Assembly (NCBI RefSeq): GCF_007747445.1
Contig: NZ_CP036425.1
Span: forward strand, 4,138,175 to 4,202,174
DNA: 64,000 bases
Source: Poriferisphaera corsica
GTDB taxonomy: Bacteria; Planctomycetota; Phycisphaerae; Phycisphaerales; Phycisphaeraceae
Direction of reading: 5' to 3'
Position numbers and translations under genes: made by a program. Shown piece after piece: positions 1 through 7,735 of the stretch; within the stretch, counting starts at the first letter, position 1, and each line of letters opens with the position of its first letter. The notes below the pieces were generated by a model. That model was not told where the DNA came from, made no database searches, and was given only the letters and a program-made list of their open reading frames with translations.

Positions 1-240
1 CCTGCCACCCAAAACCTCCCAGACACCAACAAACCGAGCATATTTCCCCCGTTCAGCAATAAAACCAACAAAATGCTTCACACCCTTAAAAATATCCCCT
101 CTCTGCACATCCTGATATTCATGGAACTGTCCCTCTCGATACAACTGCCACAAATCCTCACCATTTGTTCGATGTCGCAGCACCCGCACCGCTTTCAAAT
201 CATCAAACATCTCAAACTGCTTCAAAGCCAAAAGCTTCAC
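1..240 (-). CDS. Partial protein, GIY-YIG-associated N-terminal domain (tentative)
   Basis: The reading frame is open from position 240 to the left edge, so only the N-terminal 80 residues are present. I chose the GTG at 240-238 because GGGAGGT lies six bases upstream; the in-frame ATG at 300 has no ribosome site and sits inside a dispersed repeat. The protein begins VKLLALKQFEMFDD and contains LWQLYREGQFHEYQ and KYARFVGVWEVLG. This pattern (short basic start, YxLY..G..E.YQ, then a PUA-like FVGVW segment) resembles the N-terminal half of some GIY-YIG nuclease family proteins. The nuclease motif itself would lie outside the window, so the function is an inference only. Confidence 0.45.
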   Translation of the reverse strand, partial: MKLLALKQFEMFDDLKAVRVLRHRTNGEDLWQLYREGQFHEYQDVQRGDIFKGVKHFVGFIAERGKYARFVGVWEVLGGR

Positions 241-275
241 AATTGACCTCCCAGCATCATAAAATGTCTTTATTG

Positions 276-460
276 TAGGGCGTTTTGCGGGGTTATTCAT
301 GTGCAGACCAATGAGTCGGCTACATGAAACCAAGGTATTTAATCGATCCTTCCCTGCTATTATGCATTGGCAAGATCAATACGTATTCACACAAACAACT
401 CGATCCCCTCACTGCTGTTATGCGTTAACAAGTCTACGCGTATTTATGCAAACGACTCTA
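276..460 (+). repeat. 126-bp TIR element, copy 1, plus duplicated right half
   Basis: One full copy spans about 276-402, starting TAGGGCGTTTTGCG and ending ACAAACAACTCGA. The right half, from a CTGCT.TTATGC core to the TATGCAAACGACTCTA end, is then repeated imperfectly at about 403-460. It aligns with copies at 42958-43083 (reverse), 50346-50472 and 57625-57750. The left end overlaps the first codons of an upstream ATG alternative for the partial gene, which argues for the downstream GTG start. Confidence 0.65.
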
Positions 461-551
461 GACCCAAAAGTACAAATCAAATACACGAACGCGCACCATA
501 CCGCCTACCCATTTTAGCTAGACAGATATCATCATACTTTTTCTAATCAAT

Positions 552-566
552 CTAACGATTAGTTAG
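552..566. repeat. 15-bp palindrome CTAAY-N5-RTTAG, copy 1
   Basis: The sequence is CTAACGATTAGTTAG, with 5-bp arms and a 5-base centre. It lies 34 bases beyond the murF stop codon. It belongs to the nine-member family described in the findings. Confidence 0.7.
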
Positions 567-600
567 TTGTACAGACTGGAATGGCCACACAACATCTGTA

Positions 601-2505
601 TTATTCAAAATTTCTTTCAAACTCCACCATCAAATTACCTAACCGCATCGCATTCGATCCCTTGAGCAAAATCGTCTGCCCCGCCGCAATCCCCCTCGCA
701 ACAACCGCAACCCCCGGATTCTTCGGCCACTCAGGATACAAATGCACTTTGTGACGCAGCCCCGCCTCCTCTTTCAATCCAGCCGCCGCCTCACACATCC
801 GCGGCCCGACAAAAACCGCAACCGTCAACACTCCGCGCTGCAGCATATCACCCACCCGCGCCGCCGCCGCATCATGCTCCGCCGCCTCATGCTCACCTAA
901 TTCCAGCATGTCGCCCAGCACCACCGTGCACGGCTGCTTCACAGATGTCTTCACCCCACTCGCATAACTCCCTGCCCCGCTCAGCAACGTATTCCCATCA
1001 TCCAAATCATCGGATGAATGGATCGCACCCACGACCTCATACCCTTCATCACCCCCGGTCGCCAAACCTTCCAGCACATCCAACGCCGCCCGCAATGAAT
1101 CCGGGTTCGCGTTGTAAGCATCGTGAATCACAGTCGTTAAAGTCTCTTCAAAAACGCGTGGCTCAAGCCGACCCGGAGTCGGCGTAATGGCCAAAAACCC
1201 AAGATTCAGCTGAATGTCATCCACACCCATCCATTTCGCAACCGCGATCGCGGCCAACAGATTCACCGCATTGTGATACCCAATCAGCGGCACATTAATC
1301 GGGCCAAGCAATTTTTGACCTGGGAGCATCACATCAAAACTCATGCCGTCTGCGTATTGAACAAAACGCTCAATGTGCAGGGATGCGTCGGATGTCTGAT
1401 CGCCGACACTGCCGCCACCATAGGTGATGCGGTGATGATTGCGGGGCGGGCTCGCGTACGGCGCAATGCGTTTCGCGGCTTCACGTTCTAACACAATGAC
1501 ACCACCCGGTTTAAGATGCGCAAGCAGTGATGCTTCTTCTTTGGCAACCCCATTAAGGTTGCCGAAAAATTCTAAATGCTCACGGCCGATGCTTGTTAAA
1601 ACGATTGCGTCCGGCTCGATCAAGCGGCCGAGCACATCAACTTCCCCCGGATGATTCGTCCCGACTTCAACAACCGTGAAATCGTGTTCGGGCAATGCTG
1701 CGAGCAACGTCAGCGGTACGCCGATGTGGTTGTTAAATGACTTAGGTGATTGTGTACCAACGAGTTGGTGCAATCGCCAAAGGTCGGGGCGTTCTTCATC
1801 TACTGCAGGTGTGTTGTGTTTCGGTGGTGTCACCTCACCTGTGTTGGCGGGTGAGCGGTCGAGCGAGACCATGCGGCCGTGCATGAGCGTGTGGATGAGA
1901 TGACGGGTCGACGTTTTACCATTCGAACCCGCGACTGCGATAATTTTATTGTTACAGTCGCAGAGTACATCCCGCCAGGCACGGGCCAATTCTTGCAGCG
2001 CAAGTAATGTATTTTCAACGATTAAGATGCCGATGTGATGGCCGTGATTTTTGGGAGAATCCGATTCTTCGACAGCGAAACTTGGAAATTGATAGAGTAC
2101 AGAACTGTCTGATTCAGGCTGCTTAATCTGGGGCTGATCGCTATCAGCGCCAACTGAAAAAGAATGAGGCTGCGGTGTAAATGGCTCAGATGGTGCGATC
2201 TCGTCTGCGGGGGATGCGATCGCATCGCTGCTGACAAAATCTTCTAAATGGCTAACATCACTTGTGTTATCGACAATTAGAAGTGACGCACCGGCATCGA
2301 TAGCTTGCTGGAGGAAGGCGTGGCCGTCATGGTTTTCGCCTTTGAGCGCGAGATAAGCCTGTCCAGGTTGAAGAGTGCGCGTGTCGATAGAAAGCCCGCG
2401 GATCTGTGTGGTGGGGTTTGAGGGACGGCGCAACCATTTGCCTTGAGTAACCATGGCAAGGTTGGGGAGCGACCAGAAAACTTCGCCTGCGCGCTGAGGG
2501 TTCAT
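601..2505 (-). CDS. murF: UDP-N-acetylmuramoyl-tripeptide--D-alanyl-D-alanine ligase (MurF)
   Basis: MurF adds D-Ala-D-Ala to UDP-MurNAc-tripeptide in the cytoplasm, the last soluble step of muropeptide assembly. The Mur-ligase P-loop GSNGKTS is at residues 193-199, followed by VEVGTNHPGEV and a C-terminal ligase domain with TPGRLEPR and DAYNANPDS. At 634 residues it is much longer than the usual 450-500. The excess is low-complexity acidic insertions at about 85-156, 213-235 and 487-520, all outside the catalytic motifs. The ATG at 2505 has AGAGGAAG upstream. The gene stands alone, about 3.2 kb from murE rather than inside a dcw cluster. The strand G/C bias changes sign part-way through it (see findings). 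The family call is secure. Confidence 0.95.
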   Translation of the reverse strand: MNPQRAGEVFWSLPNLAMVTQGKWLRRPSNPTTQIRGLSIDTRTLQPGQAYLALKGENHDGHAFLQQAIDAGASLLIVDNTSDVSHLEDFVSSDAIASPADEIAPSEPFTPQPHSFSVGADSDQPQIKQPESDSSVLYQFPSFAVEESDSPKNHGHHIGILIVENTLLALQELARAWRDVLCDCNNKIIAVAGSNGKTSTRHLIHTLMHGRMVSLDRSPANTGEVTPPKHNTPAVDEERPDLWRLHQLVGTQSPKSFNNHIGVPLTLLAALPEHDFTVVEVGTNHPGEVDVLGRLIEPDAIVLTSIGREHLEFFGNLNGVAKEEASLLAHLKPGGVIVLEREAAKRIAPYASPPRNHHRITYGGGSVGDQTSDASLHIERFVQYADGMSFDVMLPGQKLLGPINVPLIGYHNAVNLLAAIAVAKWMGVDDIQLNLGFLAITPTPGRLEPRVFEETLTTVIHDAYNANPDSLRAALDVLEGLATGGDEGYEVVGAIHSSDDLDDGNTLLSGAGSYASGVKTSVKQPCTVVLGDMLELGEHEAAEHDAAAARVGDMLQRGVLTVAVFVGPRMCEAAAGLKEEAGLRHKVHLYPEWPKNPGVAVVARGIAAGQTILLKGSNAMRLGNLMVEFERNFE

Positions 2506-3035
2506 GTATCCAACTTCCTCTATCTCTATAACTGTCGACAGCTAAATATTTTAACACAAGTCCCCACCCATGTAATTGGCAGCGATTGTCGGGTTGAGTC
2601 GGTGCTCATGTGCCGATGCTGTACCCTCTAATAGAGGTTTCGCAGAACCTTGTTCATTGTAAGTGAAGGTAAATGCGATAGGGCGGCCGCAACTTGTTTT
2701 TTATCGGCTTATAGGGGACTGATTCTAGAGTCTGCACGGCATGTGTTTAGGGCGAAAGTGCATTCATATGACGGGTTACTGCGACTGTGTTGCTGCGGCG
2801 CGTCGGGTTTAGGCGCACAAAAACGTAAAACTACAGACTTTCCTGTAGGTGTTTTGGGTCGGTTTTGGCTCAAAACAGATGCGCTTTTGTGAGTTTGGGT
2901 CAGTAATAGGCGAGAAATGATAAGAAACGCGCGAGCGAGAATTGGCTATTTTCGCGTTTGTGCGCGCCCCCTAAATTATTTTGTGTTTGGTATGGAATTT
3001 GCAATGCGGAGCTTGAGAAGCATGAGAAGCATGAG
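2506..3035. other. Intergenic, no gene seen
   Basis: This is the 5' region of murF and the 3' region of the small membrane gene. Short open frames on the plus strand here have no ribosome sites and no recognisable protein character. No hairpin with a T-tract or other clear element was seen. Confidence 0.5.
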
Positions 3036-3362
3036 TCAATCGCGATGCGATCCAATCAAATTTCCATTCAACATACGAACGAGAACACTGACGGCAAGAT
3101 TGAAAAGTATGCCTAATAGAACCCAGAAGAAAATAAGTAAGGGCAACAGTGAGATGATTGCAGCATAGTTATTAGTCATGTCAACGAGCCACTTGGCAAT
3201 CGATTCGCACAGATTATTAATAGGCGTTTTGATTAGCAAACGGGCACTACTTGATGGTGCTGAGAGATACGCCAGCATCTGAAAAAGAGAGAAGAGTAAT
3301 CCAGTCAAAAATCCGGGCCAATAAAAGCGTTTATATCGAATCAATTGGCCTAGCATATTCAT
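3036..3362 (-). CDS. Small two-helix membrane protein, hypothetical
   Basis: The 108-residue product has two hydrophobic segments, at about 14-38 (WPGFLTGLLFSLFQMLAYL) and about 64-95 (IISLLPLLIFFWVLLGILF), with a basic N-terminus and a short charged C-terminus. I do not recognise the family. I used the ATG at 3362; GTG at 3368 and ATG at 3356 are also in frame and none has a strong ribosome site. The hydrophobic pattern looks more like a real membrane protein than a chance frame, but there is no motif to confirm it. Confidence 0.45.
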   Translation of the reverse strand: MNMLGQLIRYKRFYWPGFLTGLLFSLFQMLAYLSAPSSSARLLIKTPINNLCESIAKWLVDMTNNYAAIISLLPLLIFFWVLLGILFNLAVSVLVRMLNGNLIGSHRD

Positions 3363-3435
3363 ATCCACAAAAATCTGTTTTAATCAGATATATGGTTGCG
3401 GCATCGATTGTATTTGTTTTTGAAGTAAACACAAA

Positions 3436-3466
3436 GCAGCCCGCGGGGTTGACTGTCGCGGGCTGC
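3436..3466. terminator. Strong GC hairpin, possible terminator
   Basis: GCAGCCCGCG pairs perfectly with CGCGGGCTGC across an 11-base loop. On the minus strand it is followed by TTTGTGTTT, a weak T-tract, so it may end transcription coming from 3704-4252. There is no T-tract on the plus strand. Confidence 0.45.
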
Positions 3467-3513
3467 TGCTCTAGGGATTCTCAGTTTTAGTATTAATATT
3501 TATTAATGACTAA

Positions 3514-3528
3514 CTAATGGTTCGTTAG
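3514..3528. repeat. 15-bp palindrome CTAAY-N5-RTTAG, copy 2
   Basis: CTAATGGTTCGTTAG in an intergenic position between the hairpin at 3436-3466 and the AhpD-like gene. Arms are 5 bp with one T.G pair. Confidence 0.65.
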
Positions 3529-3627
3529 TGACTGTGACATTGTGTTTATTTTTTTGGCACATCGTATTTAATTCGCGTTTACGTTGAGAAAGCAACATGC
3601 ATGTCAATGCTTATTGAATGATTGTGT

Positions 3628-3656
3628 CACACCCCGTCACCGCCGGTGGCGGGCTT
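3628..3656. repeat. REP-like GC hairpin, copy A
   Basis: CACCCCGTCACCGCCGGTGG continues into CGGGCTTG. The core CACCGCCGGTG is palindromic. A near-identical unit sits at 4445-4473, so the pair brackets the AhpD-like gene. Confidence 0.55.
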
Positions 3657-3703
3657 GAAAGGATTGTTGCCAACGACGTGCGCACACATCCTTTGAATCG
3701 AAG

Positions 3704-4252
3704 TTAGACATTAACAGGTTTTGACCAGTCCCAATCTTTTTTGGGTAACTCATCAAGGGTAGTATGAGTGATGGCGTTGGTGTAGTTACTCATGAGTTTG
3801 ACAGCTAAAGCGAGGACCACGTCGAGTAGGTTTTGGTTGGTGAAGCCTGCGTCGAGAAAGTTTTGGGTGGCTTTATCGCCGGCGTGGCCGCGATTGTCGA
3901 GGAGTGCGCGAGTCAGGGTGCGAAGGGCTTCGATTTGTTTGTCGTCAGTGGGTGTGTTATCGCGTAATGCGTTAATGATATTTTCTGGCATCTTTTCCTG
4001 AGCCATGAGGTAAGAATGCCAGGGGACGCAGTAATGACAGTTGTTTTCGAAGTTTGCGGTCATCATGACGACTTGTTGATGAAGCGGCGAGAGTGAGGAT
4101 TTGGAGAGTAATTCCCAGATGGATTTGTAGCCTGCGAGGAGTTGAGGGGATTCGGCCATGACGGCGTGAAGGTTGGGGATGAAGCCATCGGGGAGCCAAT
4201 CTTGGGAGTCGGCTGGGGCGGATTGTTTGGTGTGATATGTAAATTCAGGCAT
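3704..4252 (-). CDS. AhpD/carboxymuconolactone decarboxylase-like protein
   Basis: The 182-residue product belongs to the AhpD-like helical superfamily: an internal CxxC in ENNCHYCVPWH at about 83-93 with the nearby histidine typical of AhpD-like peroxidase-related proteins, then an alpha-helical tail. In AhpD the CxxC pair does peroxide reduction or thiol relay; the substrate here cannot be told. I chose the ATG at 4252 because GGAG lies about nine bases upstream; an open frame continues to 4333 but has no ribosome site. The gene is monocistronic and bracketed by two copies of a GC-rich hairpin. It could instead act on a quinone or lactone. Confidence 0.8.
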   Translation of the reverse strand: MPEFTYHTKQSAPADSQDWLPDGFIPNLHAVMAESPQLLAGYKSIWELLSKSSLSPLHQQVVMMTANFENNCHYCVPWHSYLMAQEKMPENIINALRDNTPTDDKQIEALRTLTRALLDNRGHAGDKATQNFLDAGFTNQNLLDVVLALAVKLMSNYTNAITHTTLDELPKKDWDWSKPVNV

Positions 4253-4444
4253 GATAAAAACTCCGTAAGCTGCCAGGAGGTTGGTAAGGTTACGATTGAT
4301 CATGTTATGCATGTTCGCTACTGGATATGACAACCGGGTGAGTGGGGTGAAGTATTCCGTGGTTTATGTTGTATTTTTCGAGATTCATTTTGAGTGTTAT
4401 GTAGGCGGGTCAAGATTTGGGTGTGATTAACGTTTAGGTTCCAA

Positions 4445-4473
4445 ACACCCAGCCACCGGCGGTGGCTGGCTTG
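4445..4473. repeat. REP-like GC hairpin, copy B
   Basis: CACCCAGCCACCGGCGGTGG continues into CTGGCTTG. AGCCACC pairs with GGTGGCT over a 3-base loop. It matches 3628-3656 along its length, in the same orientation. Confidence 0.55.
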
Positions 4474-4550
4474 TGAGTGATTGGTGGCATTGGGGTTGTG
4501 TTTATGTTTTTGTGATGTGACTATCGCGGCAGGTCTGAGGATGTGCGCAA

Positions 4551-4582
4551 GAAAAAGCCGCGTGAAAAAGATCGACGCGGCT
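4551..4582 (-). terminator. Rho-independent terminator of the PEP-CTERM gene
   Basis: Read on the minus strand, AGCCGCGT pairs with ACGCGGCT across an 11-base loop and is followed by TTTTTC. It lies 27 bases beyond the stop codon of 4609-5466. Confidence 0.85.
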
Positions 4583-4608
4583 ACTTGTGTTATTGGGGAA
4601 TGGGATGA

Positions 4609-5466
4609 CTATTTATTTTTGCGCGAGAGGAAGAGGAGCGATCCGAGGGAAAGGAGCGCGAATGAGGCGGGTTCGGGGATGAGGGTAATGGTGCCAGTGC
4701 TGGTGGTGCCGTCAAAGGTCACTTCGATGCGTTTGAAGTCGATCTCGAACGCTGAGCCGTCGGCGAGGTTGCCGGAGAGGATGCCGGTGGTTGGGGCAAT
4801 GTCGCCGAGTGATATTGCGACGCCGTCTATCTTAAAGTTAGACCCATCGAGTGTGATGGATGAGATGAAGTCGGTTGAGAGGAACGCGTCGTTGCTGATG
4901 CCGATGGTTCCGCCTGAGATGGTGATTGATGCACCTTGGAAAGCAACGATTTCTCTGGAAATTGATCCGCCGTAGATGAATGCGGTAGAGTCTTGGCCGG
5001 CTTCGAAATCTTCGCCGACGGTGCCACCGAACATGCTGAAGAGGCTGTCGCCGCGGACGTTAACATCGTCGGCAACGACGCCGCCGGTGAGGTTGAAGGT
5101 TGCGAAATCATGGCTGTAGAGGTCGTCTTCGACGATGCCGCCATTCATGGTGATGGTACTGTCATCCCAGGCATCGACGTCTTGCTCGATGGTTCCGCCG
5201 TTGATGATGATGGTGGAGTTGCCAACGGCGAGTACACTGGTGTCAACGCCTTGAGGGCTGTCATCGCCGATGACGGCACCGGCATCGATAGTGAGGTGTG
5301 TGGGGCCGTTCGGGGCATTGGTATCGTTATCGACGACGATGGATTCGGTGGTGGTGGTGTTGAAGGTATGGATTCCGCCGTCTTCGTAGACGATGGTCGC
5401 AAAGGTTGATGTGGTACAGGTTAAGGCAGCGCATAGCGATGCCACGGAAATGGTTGAACGTTTCAT
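4609..5466 (-). CDS. Secreted PEP-CTERM protein with beta-solenoid repeats
   Basis: The 285-residue product has an N-terminal signal peptide (basic MKRS, hydrophobic stretch, cleavage near TFA), then repeating short strands such as IIINGGTI, ITMNGGIV and ITISGGTI typical of a parallel beta-helix. It ends with a PEP-CTERM tail: PEPASFALLSLGSLLFLSRK, that is PEP, a hydrophobic helix and a basic end. In the exosortase system this tail is cleaved at the envelope, so the protein is probably displayed outside the cell. No catalytic motif is visible. The ATG at 5466 is preceded by GAGGAG at good spacing; an upstream in-frame extension to 5502 lacks one. It has its own terminator. No exosortase gene is in the window. 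Confidence 0.85.
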   Translation of the reverse strand: MKRSTISVASLCAALTCTTSTFATIVYEDGGIHTFNTTTTESIVVDNDTNAPNGPTHLTIDAGAVIGDDSPQGVDTSVLAVGNSTIIINGGTIEQDVDAWDDSTITMNGGIVEDDLYSHDFATFNLTGGVVADDVNVRGDSLFSMFGGTVGEDFEAGQDSTAFIYGGSISREIVAFQGASITISGGTIGISNDAFLSTDFISSITLDGSNFKIDGVAISLGDIAPTTGILSGNLADGSAFEIDFKRIEVTFDGTTSTGTITLIPEPASFALLSLGSLLFLSRKNK

Positions 5467-5676
5467 CTTTTCTCCTCGTACGTGAAACCGGCTTGATCGC
5501 AATTGATCATGAAAGGGCTGGTCTCGTGAATCTGTGCACAGTTTAACGGATGATTTGGGATATCATTGCAAGAAAGGTAAAAAAAATAATGCGTATGAGG
5601 GATGTAAAAATGGGCAAAATCAAATGAAATTGCCTGAAAGTATGCTGGCGCAAAAGGTTATCGCAGGTGAATGGGA

Positions 5677-7533
5677 TCATTCGGGTGCTGAATCGTAGAA
5701 ACGTGTGGCCCAATTTTTCAGTGCATTTTTCGCGTATTCACGGTCATCGAAGTGGATTTTGACGGTGCCTTTGGGTGCAGGTGTGGCGGTTTTGAGGAGA
5801 TCGGGATCGGTGACGTCTTGAGTGCGAAGGATCTGATAAGTCTCGTGACCCTTACCGGCGATGAGGACGACGTCTTCGGGATTGGCGAGGAGGATGGCTT
5901 TGTGGATGGCTTTGGCGCGATCGGGTTCGATGATGCCTCCGCCCTCTCCTATTGCAGTTTCTGATGTGAAGGCTTGAATACGGTCTTCGATGGGGGCTTT
6001 GGGGCTTAGTTGTGGGATTGGTATGCCGGGGATGACGTCTTCGATGATGGCGATAGGGTCTTCGGTGCGCGGGTTGTCGGATGTGATGACGACGATGTCT
6101 GAGTATTCGGAGGCAACTGAGGCCATGCGTGGACGTTTGGTTTTGTCACGGTCGCCGCCGCAGCCGAAGACGGTGATGACGCGGCCGAGGGCGAGTGGGC
6201 GAACGGCGAGAAGTGCGTTTTCGAGTGAGTCGTCAGTATGAGAGTAGTCGACGAGAACTGTGGGGTATGGGAGCTCGGTGGGGAGTTCGGTGGGGTCTTC
6301 GGGCTGAGCAGTGAAGGGGTCTAGTGCGAGGTGAGCGGGGTTGAATTCGAGTGCGGCGAGGTCGTATTGGGAGGGATTGATGAAGACTTGTTCGAGTCGC
6401 CCGGGGATGCCGGGGGTTGATTCGAGAGCGCGACGGATTTGTCTGGGTTTGGTTTTGCCGGGCAGGTTGAGGACGTGAAGGGCGGCGAGGGCTTGGATGG
6501 CGTTGAGCGCGTTGTGGCGACCAATGAGCGGGAGTCGGGCTGAGGTTGAACCCCATGGGCCGGTGTAACGGGCGGATGATCCGTCGATGGAGAGTGAGGT
6601 GATGTTGACGTGGCAGACCTGGTGGTGGGTGTGGGGCGCGGTTTGAAAATCGGGGTTTGTCGTGGTTAGAAGCTGTTTGGCTGTGCAGGACTGGGCCATG
6701 CGGCGGGCGAAAGTGTCGTCGGCGTTGATGATGGCCCATGCGTTATCGGAAAGTGATTCGAAGAGAATGGCTTTTGCGGCGGCGTATGAGTTCATATCGG
6801 GGTGGAAGTCGAGATGATCGCCGGAAAGGTTGGTGAAGATGGCGGCATCAAACTGGAGGTTGTGGGTACGGCGTTGATGGAGAGCGTGTGAGGAGACTTC
6901 CATGATGGCATGTGTGCAGTTGTTGTCGACCATCTGAGCAAGGATTCGGTGAAGCTCGATTGAGCCGGGGGTGGTGAGTTCGGTGGGCTGGATACCGGAG
7001 CCGGTGTCGATGTGAACGGTGCCAATGAGGCCTGTTTTGTGGTTGAAGGATTGGAGGAGGTGTTGGGTGATGAAGGCGGTTGTGGTTTTGCCGTTGGTGC
7101 CGGTGATGCCGAGGAGTTTGAGTTTTGAAGCGGGGTGATCGAAGAAGTTGTCGGCGAGCTGGCCGACGAAAGCTTGGTCGATTTTGGTGTTGGGTGGTGT
7201 GGTGAGGAGGGTGATGGATGATGGGATGGCGGGGCGGCCGATGGGCTCGGTGAGATGGGAGTCGTAGGTTGGGATGTCTTGATCGTGGACGTCGATGATG
7301 GCGATGGCGCCGAGAAGGACGGCGTCTTGGATGAAAGATCGGGCGTAGCCGGAGGGGTTGCCGATAATGGAGGCGCCATCGTGTACCCATGAGCGGACGA
7401 TGAAGAGTGAGCCGGGGGTGACTTGGCGGGAATCGTCTGTGATGTTTGTAATAGGAAGATCGAGTGAACCTTGGATGAGAGTCAGGTCGATGTCGGCAAT
7501 GATGTCACGGAGTTGTTTGGTCATGGTGGGCAT
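5677..7533 (-). CDS. murE: UDP-MurNAc-tripeptide synthetase, meso-DAP type (MurE)
   Basis: MurE adds the third stem-peptide residue to UDP-MurNAc-L-Ala-D-Glu. The P-loop GITGTNGKTTT is at 142-152, the carbamylated-lysine region YAAAK at 250-254, and DNPR at 486-489. DNPR is the signature of enzymes that use meso-diaminopimelate rather than lysine, so a DAP-type peptidoglycan is predicted. The length of 618 exceeds the usual ~490; extra sequence includes a Pro/Glu-rich insertion at about 385-425. ATGs at 7533 and 7524 are both possible starts, neither with a strong ribosome site. It reads the same way as murF but is separated from it by three genes. Confidence 0.95.
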   Translation of the reverse strand: MPTMTKQLRDIIADIDLTLIQGSLDLPITNITDDSRQVTPGSLFIVRSWVHDGASIIGNPSGYARSFIQDAVLLGAIAIIDVHDQDIPTYDSHLTEPIGRPAIPSSITLLTTPPNTKIDQAFVGQLADNFFDHPASKLKLLGITGTNGKTTTAFITQHLLQSFNHKTGLIGTVHIDTGSGIQPTELTTPGSIELHRILAQMVDNNCTHAIMEVSSHALHQRRTHNLQFDAAIFTNLSGDHLDFHPDMNSYAAAKAILFESLSDNAWAIINADDTFARRMAQSCTAKQLLTTTNPDFQTAPHTHHQVCHVNITSLSIDGSSARYTGPWGSTSARLPLIGRHNALNAIQALAALHVLNLPGKTKPRQIRRALESTPGIPGRLEQVFINPSQYDLAALEFNPAHLALDPFTAQPEDPTELPTELPYPTVLVDYSHTDDSLENALLAVRPLALGRVITVFGCGGDRDKTKRPRMASVASEYSDIVVITSDNPRTEDPIAIIEDVIPGIPIPQLSPKAPIEDRIQAFTSETAIGEGGGIIEPDRAKAIHKAILLANPEDVVLIAGKGHETYQILRTQDVTDPDLLKTATPAPKGTVKIHFDDREYAKNALKNWATRFYDSAPE

Positions 7534-7649
7534 CTGTGGTGTGATAATAGGCGTCCGAGGCGGGCTCGCGATGTTACGGGCTTATAGAGTTATCGTGCAG
7601 ATGCGTGTTTGACGGCCAATTGGGGGGGTAAGGTCTGGATATAAAGTGA

Positions 7650-7675
7650 GCGACGATCTGGAGGTCGATCGTCGC
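7650..7675 (-). terminator. Hairpin 3' of the GH2 gene, possible terminator
   Basis: GCGACGATC pairs perfectly with GATCGTCGC over an 8-base loop, 60 bases past the stop of 7736-9868. The following minus-strand sequence TCACTTTAT is only weakly T-rich. Confidence 0.5.
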
Positions 7676-7735
7676 CCGTACTCGTACTGATTGAATCATG
7701 TAGGGGGGAGGTTTGTCCGGCGTCTTGGCTGTGAG

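Noticed and set aside
299-517. Plus-strand open frame
   Set aside because: It lies across TIR element copy 1 and its duplicate; no ribosome site and no protein pattern.
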